Source of the DNA: DCFW01 sp963790715
GTDB taxonomy: Bacteria > Bacteroidota > Bacteroidia > Bacteroidales > Bacteroidaceae
DNA: 8,385 bases
Assembly (NCBI GenBank): GCA_963790715.1
Contig: CAWBPN010000007.1
Coordinates: forward strand, 1-8,385
Direction of reading: 5' to 3'
A program made the translations under genes and the position numbers. This document shows positions 1 to 5,732 of this stretch, piece after piece. Positions within the stretch are counted from its first letter, which is position 1, and every line of letters begins with the position of its first letter. The notes under the pieces are model-generated. The model worked only from the letters and a program-made list of their open reading frames with translations. It had not been told where the DNA came from and made no database searches.

Positions 1-36
1 ACACATGAGTGCAATATGTCATCTGTCCTTCCTTTC

Positions 37-136
37 GAGCTTCGTATTATGTTTACTGAATTCTGTTCCGCGAAGTTTGGATGCCACATATAAGCGGAAT
101 AATAAGCAATAAGCACGAGTTCAAATTGTTTAAAAA
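37..136 (+). repeat. Array repeat copy 1, class A leader
   Basis: The core at 38-57 matches AACTTCGCATAATGTTTACT at 17 of 20 positions and has TATTATG in place of CATAATG. The class A leader follows: TTCCGC (66-71) and GCGGAA (94-99) form a perfect 6-bp inverted repeat around 22 nt, then comes the AATAAT...AGCACGAGTTCAAATTGTTTA stretch shared with copies 2 and 6. It ends at the ribosome binding site of the first GNAT gene. No clear inverted arm is seen upstream of the core, although only 37 bases are available there. Confidence 0.85.
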
Positions 137-148
137 AGGAAAATACAA

Positions 149-604
149 ATGGAAATTTTACTTACAGATGGCAATGATGAACGATTTAAGGAATTGTGCC
201 ACGAATTAAATGAACATCTGAATCGGGTCGTTGGTGGTGAAAAGCAGAGAAGTCAGTATACTCAATACAATACGCTAGAAGATATACATGATGTAGCTCT
301 AATTATAGAAGATGGCAAAGCGGTTGCATGCGGTAGCTTTAAAGAATATGAACCTGGTACTGCTGAGATAAAAAGGGTGTTTACAAAAGCAAACTACAGA
401 AATCGTGGTTATGGAAAGTCTATAATGAAAGCACTTGAAAAACGAGCACTTAATAGAGGCTATACAAAACTGATATTGGAAACAGGGTTTCTCTTAAAAG
501 GAGCAATGAAAATGTATACTGCAATCGGTTTTAATGTCATCAAAAACTATGGTCAGTATATCAACATGCCGGAATCTGTATGTATGGAAAAGAATCTTGG
601 ATAA
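149..604 (+). CDS. GNAT family N-acetyltransferase
   Basis: A 151-residue single-domain GNAT acetyltransferase, expected to move an acetyl group from acetyl-CoA to an amine in the cytoplasm. The acetyl-CoA pyrophosphate loop is clear at residues 83-93 (YRNRGYGKSIM, the R/Q-x-x-G-x-G/A pattern), preceded by the motif A strand EIKRVFTK (73-80). The final conserved element is AMKMYTAIGFN (119-129). Its length is typical of the family. The ATG at 149 has AGGA at 137-140 with 8-nt spacing, just after a class A leader. The substrate is unknown; small-molecule detoxification is possible but not shown. The next gene starts 98 bp downstream with no convincing array repeat between them, so the two may form a two-gene cassette. 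Confidence 0.9.
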   Translation: MEILLTDGNDERFKELCHELNEHLNRVVGGEKQRSQYTQYNTLEDIHDVALIIEDGKAVACGSFKEYEPGTAEIKRVFTKANYRNRGYGKSIMKALEKRALNRGYTKLILETGFLLKGAMKMYTAIGFNVIKNYGQYINMPESVCMEKNLG

Positions 605-702
605 TGAGCCAGATTATGTTCCCAATTTCAAAACCATAGTTGGATGCTTTTGAAGCTAGCTGGTATTTCAAGAGTCATCTGCTAACTTAAGGAGAAAAAA
701 CA

Positions 703-1452
703 ATGCCAAACTATTTACAATTTCAGAAGTCTTTATCAACAGAGTTAATCGCTGTGAAGGACAGAGTTCGAAACTTTATAGGGAATAATCATTGGGGAGA
801 AGATGGACGTTATAAGGAATTTGTGCTAATGCAAACATTACGCAAATATCTTCCTGATACAGTTCGCGTTGGTACAGGTTTTGTTATAAGCGGCGACCGA
901 TGTAGCACACAAATTGATATTATTATTTATTCGACGTCTGTCACACCATTCTTTAAATCCGGTGATTTTGTCATAGTCGAAAAGAGCGGTGTAAAAGGGA
1001 TTATTGAAGTCAAAACAAGGTTAAATAAGAACGACATTTCAAATATAGTAGAAAAAGCTCACCAAAATGGCGAGCTGATAGATTCTGCGATTTTTAATGG
1101 CATATTTGCATATGAATCAGATTTACGCATAGTAGGCGACCATTTACCGCCGATGGCGAAGTCCGCACTCGAACGATATAAAGGGCGAGTGAACAACGTT
1201 GCCTTTGGGGCAAATATATTTATGAAATATTGGCCCAGAGATTGCCTTCGTCAAAACAGGAATGAGCATATCAGTTTTTATGGCCTAACTGACTTGGCAT
1301 TTGGATACTTTATATCCAATCTTGCTGAAGACATTTCCGGCACAACACTGAGCGAAGAACGGCAGCACTACTACTATCCTATTGAAGGCGGAAAAGAAAC
1401 ACGCAGGATACCAGAATTGGAAATAGCGTTTAATGTTGAGGATGGAGATTGA
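703..1452 (+). CDS. DUF6602-like protein with PD-(D/E)XK nuclease fold
   Basis: A 249-residue soluble protein. Residues about 35-110 show the pattern I associate with DUF6602: a helix ending in LRKYLP (46-51), a G-T-G-F turn, then QIDIIIY (70-76), VEKSGVKGIIEVKT (92-105). D72, E93, E102 and K104 fit the D-(E)-ExK catalytic set of PD-(D/E)XK nucleases. The C-terminal half is less recognisable. ATG 703 has AAGGAG at 689-694 with 8-nt spacing. Related proteins are found in defence-rich regions, so a nucleic-acid-cleaving defence role is an inference; no partner such as a methylase or antitoxin is adjacent. The fold assignment is from motif reading only. It could also be an inactive member or belong to a neighbouring restriction-like family. 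Confidence 0.65.
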   Translation: MPNYLQFQKSLSTELIAVKDRVRNFIGNNHWGEDGRYKEFVLMQTLRKYLPDTVRVGTGFVISGDRCSTQIDIIIYSTSVTPFFKSGDFVIVEKSGVKGIIEVKTRLNKNDISNIVEKAHQNGELIDSAIFNGIFAYESDLRIVGDHLPPMAKSALERYKGRVNNVAFGANIFMKYWPRDCLRQNRNEHISFYGLTDLAFGYFISNLAEDISGTTLSEERQHYYYPIEGGKETRRIPELEIAFNVEDGD

Positions 1453-1527
1453 AATGTTTGCAATGTAATCAGAGATAGAAATATGAATTTTGATTGCTTG
1501 AGAAACGAATACCCATTGGAAATACAT

Positions 1528-1580
1528 AGCCAACATGGAAAGTGAAAGCTACTTTTACTACCAAACTATGTTGGCTTTCC
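1528..1580 (+). terminator. Long stem-loop after the DUF6602-like gene
   Basis: AGCCAACAT (1528-1536) pairs perfectly with ATGTTGGCT (1568-1576). Inside the 31-nt loop AAAGT and ACTTT can form a second stem. Only a short TTTCC follows, so a rho-independent terminator is possible but not typical. It could instead be part of a recombination site or a remnant of decayed sequence. Confidence 0.35.
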
Positions 1581-1600
1581 GCCGTACGATGAAGCATTTT

Positions 1601-1712
1601 GCATGCCTTCTGAACTTCGCATAATGTTTACTTGGTTCCGCTTTTGGACGTCCACGAATTACATGTAAAGCGGAATGATTAGTATTGAGCACAAATACAG
1701 ATTATATAAATT
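1601..1712 (+). repeat. Array repeat copy 2, class A leader
   Basis: The core at 1613-1632 is exact over 20 nt and is preceded by GCATGCCTTCTG, a version of the GCATnnTCyG box seen before copies 4, 6, 7 and 9. In the leader, TTCCGCTTT (1636-1644) pairs with AAAGCGGAA (1667-1675), 9 bp, and the loop holds the palindrome GGACGTCC (1646-1653). The AGCACAAATACAGATTATATAA stretch after it aligns with copies 1 and 6. The left inverted arm is weak (GAAG at 1591-1594). Confidence 0.9.
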
Positions 1713-1729
1713 CTGGAGGAAAAAGATTA

Positions 1730-2257
1730 GTGGATCAGTACTATTTGGAAAAACCGGGTAAATCTGACGAGGACGCTGTTAAGTCCTTAATCGCGAAGTG
1801 GCAAGCATTTGGTGGTAGGATGAATCCCGGACTTTTAAGAGGTTTTAATGGGAACTATTTAGAATGGCTGCAATATATTGAAGATTGTAGTAAGGGTGTA
1901 AATCTTGGAGAAGATGTACCACAAACACTATTCTTTTTGAAAAACTCCACTGGCACAATATTAGGCGCAGCGTCTATAAGGCATTATCTGAATCATACGA
2001 ACATCGTCGATGGTGGCCATATTGGATACGGTATATGCCCTGAATACAGAGGAAAAGGTTATGGCAACATCATTCTCAAGTTGGCATTAGAAAAGTCATC
2101 AGCAAAGGGAATCTATAATGTTCTTGTGACCTGCGATTCTGATAATATTACTTCACAGAAGGTCATTTTACATAATGGCGGTGTTTTAGAAAATCAAACG
2201 TTTGATGAAGATGGAGTAGCTATTAACCGGTATTGGATAAACAATAAAAAGGTGTAA
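1730..2257 (+). CDS. GNAT acetyltransferase, COG3981 type
   Basis: A 175-residue predicted acetyltransferase. The diagnostic block is HIGYGICPEYRGKGYG (residues 97-112), with the acetyl-CoA loop at R107, G108, G110 and G112. VTCDSDNITSQKVILHNGGVLE (133-154) and a C-terminal RYWI (167-170) are characteristic of the COG3981 subgroup. I chose the GTG at 1730 because GGAGG lies at 1715-1719, 10 nt upstream. The in-frame TTG at 1685 has no ribosome binding site and sits inside the class A leader, which is non-coding before the other genes. The acyl acceptor is unknown. It is a single-gene unit bounded by repeats 2 and 3. Confidence 0.85.
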   Translation: MDQYYLEKPGKSDEDAVKSLIAKWQAFGGRMNPGLLRGFNGNYLEWLQYIEDCSKGVNLGEDVPQTLFFLKNSTGTILGAASIRHYLNHTNIVDGGHIGYGICPEYRGKGYGNIILKLALEKSSAKGIYNVLVTCDSDNITSQKVILHNGGVLENQTFDEDGVAINRYWINNKKV

Positions 2258-2264
2258 ACACAAA

Positions 2265-2330
2265 TGGCAGCCAGTTACCTTGCCAAACTTCGCATAATGT
2301 TTACTCGATTCCATATAATGGGTGCTTTCA
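2265..2330 (+). repeat. Array repeat copy 3, class B leader
   Basis: The core at 2286-2305 is exact over 20 nt. TGGCA (2265-2269) and TGCCA (2281-2285) form a 5-bp inverted repeat around 11 nt that abuts the core. The leader is a different type from copies 1, 2 and 6: CGATTCCATATAATGGGTGCTT (2306-2327) recurs almost unchanged after copy 8. Confidence 0.85.
2289..2319 (+). promoter_or_regulatory. Possible promoter within class B repeat (copy 3)
   Basis: A consensus -10 box TATAAT at 2314-2319 lies 19 nt after TTCGCA (2289-2294), a weak -35 that sits inside the repeat core. Transcription would start near 2326, about 40 nt before the leader peptide of the methyltransferase. The same -10 recurs in copy 8. 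The long spacing and poor -35 keep confidence low. Confidence 0.3.
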
Positions 2331-2365
2331 ATTTATATTTGGTTCAATAGCGAAAGGAGAAACTC

Positions 2366-2407
2366 GTGGTGAGGCTAATTCGAGGTAACTACTCGGTGCA
2401 GTTATAA
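2366..2407 (+). CDS. Leader peptide of the methyltransferase (MVRLIRGNYSVQL)
   Basis: A 13-codon open reading frame starting with GTG at 2366, which may instead start at the adjacent GTG at 2369, and stopping with TAA at 2405-2407. A strong AAAGGAG (2353-2359) lies 6 nt upstream. Codons 7-10 (Gly-Asn-Tyr-Ser) are written by the bases 2384-2395, which hold the left arm of the stem that covers the methyltransferase ribosome binding site. This overlap of leader codons with an anti-Shine-Dalgarno arm is the layout of translational attenuators such as those of erm and cat genes. I do not recognise the peptide as a known stalling sequence. Confidence 0.55.
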   Translation: MVRLIRGNYSVQL

Positions 2408-2508
2408 ATCTGATAACAGGTTGCATCGAGAATATTGATATATATGTTATCAGTTTACTGCACCCTATCAAAACTGTTGAAATATACATGCGATAAGGAG
2501 TAGTTATC
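2384..2508 (+). promoter_or_regulatory. Structured 5' leader hiding the methyltransferase ribosome binding site
   Basis: Three nested pairings are visible. GGTAACTACTC (2384-2394) pairs over 11 bp, with one G-U, to GAGTAGTTATC (2498-2508), which includes the GAG of the AAGGAG site (2495-2500) and runs to the base before the ATG. Inside it GGTGCAG (2395-2401) pairs with CTGCACC (2458-2464), and CTGATAACA (2410-2418) with TGTTATCAG (2445-2453). GATAAC at 2412-2417 could also pair with GTTATC at 2503-2508, giving an alternative fold. A ribosome held on the leader peptide would mask the left outer arm and expose the ribosome binding site. Confidence 0.6.
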
Positions 2509-3270
2509 ATGAACAAAGACCTTTTGAAAAAACAATGGCTGGAAGAAGAGAATATTGCCCATATCCACGGATGGGACTTTTCTCATATTCATGGAAGATA
2601 TGAGGAAGAGAATGATTTGCCATGGGATTATGGCGATGCTGTAAAAAAGCACTTGAAGCCTGAATATCGCTTACTTGACCTCGATACCGGCGGCGGAGAA
2701 TTTTTGTTGTCACTCAATCATCCATTATCCGATATGAGTGCAACGGAAGCATATCCTCCGAATGTTTTGCTGTGCCAAGAAACTTTGATTCCTCTCGGAA
2801 TTGAATTTCATGAAGCTGATGCTTCTGGTGTACTTCCTTTTGAAAATGAAACATTCGATATTATCATCAACCGACACGGTAATTTCAATATTGCAGAATT
2901 ATATCGGGTTTTAAAGCCCACCGGCGTTTTTGTTACCGAACAAGTAGGCGCGCAAAATGACAGAGCTTTGGTCGATTTACTTCTTCCCGGTACTGACATT
3001 CCATTCCCAAACCAGTATTTGAACAAAGCACTAGAGTCGTTCACCAAGGCGGGTTTTTCGATTCTGCAATCGCAAGAGGCTTTTCGCCCCATCAAGTTCT
3101 ATGATGTGGGTGCTTTGGTATGGTTTGCCCATATTATAGAGTGGGAATTTCCTCACTTCACAGTTGAAAAATGCTTGACTCAGTTATATCGCGCACAAGA
3201 GATATTAGAAGAAAAGAGGTGCATCGAAGGACAAATCCATCGATTCCTACTTGTTGCAAAAAAAAGATAA
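2509..3270 (+). CDS. Class I SAM-dependent methyltransferase
   Basis: A 253-residue soluble methyltransferase. Motif I, the SAM-binding loop, is LLDLDTGGGE (residues 55-64). The usual later elements follow: acidic EAD (102-104), FDIIINRH (116-123) for motif IV, and RVLKPTGVFVTEQVG (133-147) for motif VI and strand 5. The N-terminus carries a conserved-looking HGWDFSHIHGR (20-30) and LPWDY (37-41). AAGGAG at 2495-2500 serves the ATG at 2509. The acceptor is unknown; it could modify a small molecule or RNA. The attenuator-like leader suggests that expression is induced by something that stalls ribosomes, but that is inference. It is bounded by repeats 3 and 4. Confidence 0.85.
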   Translation: MNKDLLKKQWLEEENIAHIHGWDFSHIHGRYEEENDLPWDYGDAVKKHLKPEYRLLDLDTGGGEFLLSLNHPLSDMSATEAYPPNVLLCQETLIPLGIEFHEADASGVLPFENETFDIIINRHGNFNIAELYRVLKPTGVFVTEQVGAQNDRALVDLLLPGTDIPFPNQYLNKALESFTKAGFSILQSQEAFRPIKFYDVGALVWFAHIIEWEFPHFTVEKCLTQLYRAQEILEEKRCIEGQIHRFLLVAKKR

Positions 3271-3299
3271 AATTCCGTCGATAATTGTGAGTACACTCA

Positions 3300-3363
3300 G
3301 CAGTTCGAAGAATGCTCCGAACTGCCCATTATGTTTACAAACCACGTAGCCTTCGAAGAGGCT
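3300..3363 (+). repeat. Array repeat copy 4, divergent core with strong hairpin
   Basis: The core at 3320-3339 matches 16 of 20 positions. GCAGTTCG (3300-3307) pairs perfectly with CGAACTGC (3318-3325) around a 10-nt loop that contains the shared AATGCTC box. The right arm enters the core, and the substitutions in the core (CTGCC for CTTCG) are matched by changes in the left arm. Downstream, AGCCT (3348-3352) and AGGCT (3359-3363) form a small hairpin around TTCGAA. The leader belongs to neither class A nor class B. Confidence 0.75.
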
Positions 3364-3406
3364 GGACTTGTTCCGTTTTTACATGATTTTCAAAGGAGAT
3401 TACTAT

Positions 3407-3928
3407 ATGAATAGGATTGAAATGGCGATCACGTTATTTATAACGATTTCTATTTATATAATCGCCTTGGTTATGACCATAAAAAGGATGAAAGAGCATA
3501 AGAAAAGGCACATTCCACTGGGTTTGCTGTATGCTCTTGCAATAGTTCTTATTATTGCTTACTCGTATTATACGGCGTATGGTAACTATGATCGATATGG
3601 AAATAGAAACAGTAGTTTCGCACAAGTACTATACTATTCACAAGATGGCAACAAGTATAGAATGCAAGGAGATTTTGATGACACAAGCGCAGAACTATAT
3701 TTCGTAAATATCAATAGCTCGCAAGATAGACACAAGGAAGAGAACTCTTTTATAAATAAGAAGGGATACATTTTCTTTGATGATTCGGGACAAAAAGTGA
3801 AATCAGCAAATAATAGCAAAGATGTTGCATTATATGTTGATGGGAATGGGCAAAGATGCTATGCTGCTGAATGTGTCAAGTGGGGTTGGACTGGTGGTAT
3901 GACAGGGACACTTTGGTGGCTGGGGTAA
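3407..3928 (+). CDS. Two-helix membrane protein of unknown function
   Basis: A 173-residue protein I do not recognise. Two hydrophobic helices are evident, residues about 5-24 and 36-55, joined by a very basic loop (KRMKEHKKRHI) that should face the cytoplasm. The remaining roughly 118 residues, rich in Asn, Asp, Ser and Tyr, would be outside the cell. They include two DxxG-type turns (DDSGQK, DGNGQR) and a C-terminal Trp/Gly-rich tail (VKWGWTGGMTGTLWWLG). The ATG at 3407 follows AAGGAG (3393-3398) with 8-nt spacing. An in-frame TTG at 3368 lacks a site and is not preferred. It is a single-gene unit between repeats 4 and 5. Confidence 0.75.
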   Translation: MNRIEMAITLFITISIYIIALVMTIKRMKEHKKRHIPLGLLYALAIVLIIAYSYYTAYGNYDRYGNRNSSFAQVLYYSQDGNKYRMQGDFDDTSAELYFVNINSSQDRHKEENSFINKKGYIFFDDSGQKVKSANNSKDVALYVDGNGQRCYAAECVKWGWTGGMTGTLWWLG

Positions 3929-3966
3929 TTTGTTTAGGGTCTGCGTACTATAGTAAGCAATAAACG

Positions 3967-3986
3967 AACTTCGCATAATGTTTATG
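3967..3986 (+). repeat. Array repeat copy 5, short
   Basis: The core matches 18 of 20 positions, ending in TTTATG rather than TTTACT. There is no clear inverted arm before it and neither leader type after it. The next ribosome binding site (AAGGAG, 4011-4016) follows within about 25 nt, so this copy has lost or never had the longer leader. Confidence 0.8.
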
Positions 3987-4022
3987 ACATTTATAACGCA
4001 TGTATTTTGTAAGGAGAAAGTT

Positions 4023-4655
4023 ATGCTAAAATATGAGGAAAAGCTTCATTTTGATAAATACTATAACAAACTGCAATCAACCAGCGTACTGCACAGAGTC
4101 ATAAACTTAGTTTGCGATGTTGCAGGATATATTGTACTCTATTATTTTATTAAATATTTTCTCACCTCCCTACCGGATTTCCGGCCCTGGAGTAACTTTA
4201 TGCCTTGGTTTTCTTTGGGCGGAGTATTTTTTTCAAAAATTGATTTGATCTATTTTGCATACGGACTGATCCTTATCTGTTATGGTACAATAAAGCTTTC
4301 AAAAATAACGATACAGAATCATAGCGTGAGAGACGAAAAAATTAATACATCAGAAAAGCTACTGGTAACCGAATATTATGCAAAAGTGCGTCATCCAATG
4401 TACGGAACTTTCATAATCATGCAGGCTGGCTTTATGCTTTCTCTACGCTCTTTGGATGGAATAATTATTGCATGCATTATTGTCGCCTTTCAGTATACGA
4501 ATGCGGCTGTCGAAGAAAAGAAACAGCTTATTCCGATTTTTGGAGAAGAATATAAAACTTATGCCCAGAATGTTGGACGTATGCTTTTAACAAGGTCTGA
4601 AGTTATAGCTCTTTGTTTAGTTGTGTTTCTTAGTGCTGTTGGCTTCATATTTTGA
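4023..4655 (+). CDS. ICMT-like integral membrane methyltransferase
   Basis: A 210-residue polytopic membrane protein with hydrophobic stretches at about 29-48, 73-92, 128-155 and 193-210. The diagnostic C-terminal region is VRHPMYG (residues 122-128), then EE (164-165) and FGEEYKTYAQNVGRML (173-188), the signature of the isoprenylcysteine carboxyl methyltransferase/phospholipid methyltransferase superfamily, which binds SAM at the membrane. The ATG at 4023 has AAGGAG at 4011-4016 with 6-nt spacing. An in-frame ATG at 3978 lies inside the repeat core and is unlikely. Bacterial members rarely have known substrates; a lipid or isoprenoid acceptor is plausible. It is bounded by repeats 5 and 6. 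Confidence 0.8.
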   Translation: MLKYEEKLHFDKYYNKLQSTSVLHRVINLVCDVAGYIVLYYFIKYFLTSLPDFRPWSNFMPWFSLGGVFFSKIDLIYFAYGLILICYGTIKLSKITIQNHSVRDEKINTSEKLLVTEYYAKVRHPMYGTFIIMQAGFMLSLRSLDGIIIACIIVAFQYTNAAVEEKKQLIPIFGEEYKTYAQNVGRMLLTRSEVIALCLVVFLSAVGFIF

Positions 4656-4669
4656 GTACAACGACCAAC

Positions 4670-4784
4670 GCGAAGCATGCTCCGAACTTCGCATAATGTT
4701 TACTTGATTCTGTTCCGCGAAATTTAGATGTTGCATGTAAGCAGAATAATGAGAAATCAGCACAAGTTCAGATTATTTATATTT
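4670..4784 (+). repeat. Array repeat copy 6, class A leader
   Basis: The core at 4685-4704 is exact. GCGAAG (4670-4675) pairs with CTTCGC (4687-4692) around an 11-nt loop that carries the CATGCTCCG box. In the class A leader TTCCGC (4713-4718) faces GCAGAA (4741-4746) with one mismatch, and ATTCTG (4707-4712) can instead pair perfectly with CAGAAT (4742-4747). AGCACAAGTTCAGATTATTTAT follows, up to the GAGG site of the next gene. This is the most complete copy and a good reference. Confidence 0.9.
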
Positions 4785-4797
4785 GAGGATGTACGAC

Positions 4798-5560
4798 ATG
4801 GATTATCATAAAATATTAAACAGCATTTCAGAAAACTACAGAAACATCTTAAAGGAGAACCTTGTAGGCATCTATGTGCATGGCTCTATAGCGCTTGGGT
4901 GCTTTAATTGGGACAAAAGTGACATTGATTATATCGTCGTTATTCATAAGGAACTTTCTCATGAAGCAAAGAAAAAGCTGATGGATTTTACTGTTAAGTT
5001 AAACAAGCAGGCTCCACCAAAAGGCCTTGAAATGAGTATAGTATTAAAAAGGTATTGTAACAAATTTTATTATCCCACACCTTTTGAACTACATTTCTCA
5101 AACATGCATAAAGAATGGTATCTTAGTGATCCTGATGATTATTGTGAACATATGCAGGGTAAAGATAAAGACTTGGCCGCTCATTTTACTATAATAAAAC
5201 ATGCTGGAATTGCATTATATGGCGAACCGATTCGTGATGTCTTTGACAATGTTCCAAAGTGATTACTACTTAGACAGTATTAAGGACGATATCCTAAATG
5301 CAAAAAATGATGTAATCAAGAATCCTGTATACATTGTTCTAAATCTGTGCAGAGTAGCTGCATATATCAAAGAAGGACTAATATTATCGAAAAAGCAAGG
5401 CGGGGAATGGGGAATTGAAAACTTAAAAAGAGATTACCAATCAATTATTAAGCTGTCATTACATAGCTATCAAACAAATGAAACTATGAATATAGAAAAA
5501 GATGAAGCAAACGATTTTTGTGATTATATGCTAGATATCATATTTGGCACAGAGAGATAA
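4798..5560 (+). pseudogene. Aminoglycoside-nucleotidyltransferase-like gene, frameshifted
   Basis: Two overlapping frames together encode one AadA-like nucleotidyltransferase of about 255 residues, the usual family length. The first part (4798-5262) carries HGSIALG (residues 28-34) and SDID (41-44), the nucleotide-binding Gly-Ser and the two metal-binding aspartates, plus a third acidic position near E78. It ends at TGA (5260-5262) after NVPK. The +1 frame from 5258 continues as SDYYLDSIKDDI, NPVYIVLNLCRV, YIKEGLILSKKQGGEWG, the typical C-terminal helical domain, to TAA 5558-5560. Loss of two bases or gain of one near 5255-5262 explains this. ATG 4798 has GAGG at 4785-4788; an in-frame ATG at 4789 is too close to it. 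Sequencing error or recoding at AAG-TGA is possible. Confidence 0.8.
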
Positions 5561-5610
5561 TTAGATTAGTGGATTTCAATGCCCATTATGAGCATAACAG
5601 TCAACTGCGA

Positions 5611-5697
5611 GCATTTTCCGAACTTCGTATAATGTTTATTAATTTCGATTAGCTAACGGAATAATGAGAGAGCAGAGATATTAAGATCATTTATATT
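5611..5697 (+). repeat. Array repeat copy 7, shortened class A leader
   Basis: The core at 5621-5640 matches 18 of 20 positions (TTCGTATAATG, TTTATT) and is preceded by GCATTTTCCG. Its leader lacks roughly 25 bases of class A but keeps CGGAATAATGAG and ATCATTTATATTTTGA, which align with copy 6. The left inverted arm is weak: CGAG at 5608-5611 can pair with TTCG only through one G-U. Confidence 0.8.
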
Positions 5698-5732
5698 TTG
5701 AACAGTTGGTGGTAATTCCTTGGAGTACTAAA

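Noticed and set aside
1285..1536. Minus-strand open frames, of which this is one example (others near 2328-2713, 2808-3095, 6251-6585 and 6799-7074).
   Set aside because: They lack ribosome binding sites and recognisable domains and run opposite well-supported + strand genes or leaders.
1483..1545. A 20-codon ATG frame after the DUF6602-like gene.
   Set aside because: No ribosome binding site, no recognisable motif, and no second copy in the window.
1569..1640. An open frame through repeat copy 2 reading ...SELRIMFTW....
   Set aside because: The frame is broken by stops or indels in other copies, so the repeat is not under protein-coding selection.
1685..1729. TTG 1685 as the start of the second GNAT.
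   Set aside because: It has no ribosome binding site and lies in the class A leader shared with non-coding regions of other units; GTG 1730 has GGAGG upstream.
3978..4022. ATG 3978 as the start of the membrane methyltransferase.
   Set aside because: It is the ATG of the repeat core; ATG 4023 has AAGGAG at proper spacing.
5621..5635. AACTTCGTATAATGT, identical to 15 bases of the P1 loxP site.
   Set aside because: The second inverted arm and 8-bp spacer of loxP are absent, and the same stretch in other copies is AACTTCGCATAATGT. Treated as chance or distant similarity of tyrosine-recombinase sites.
5706..5732. TTG 5706 as the start of the hydrolase.
   Set aside because: No ribosome binding site; ATG 5733 has GGAG 7 nt upstream and begins a normal signal-anchor sequence.
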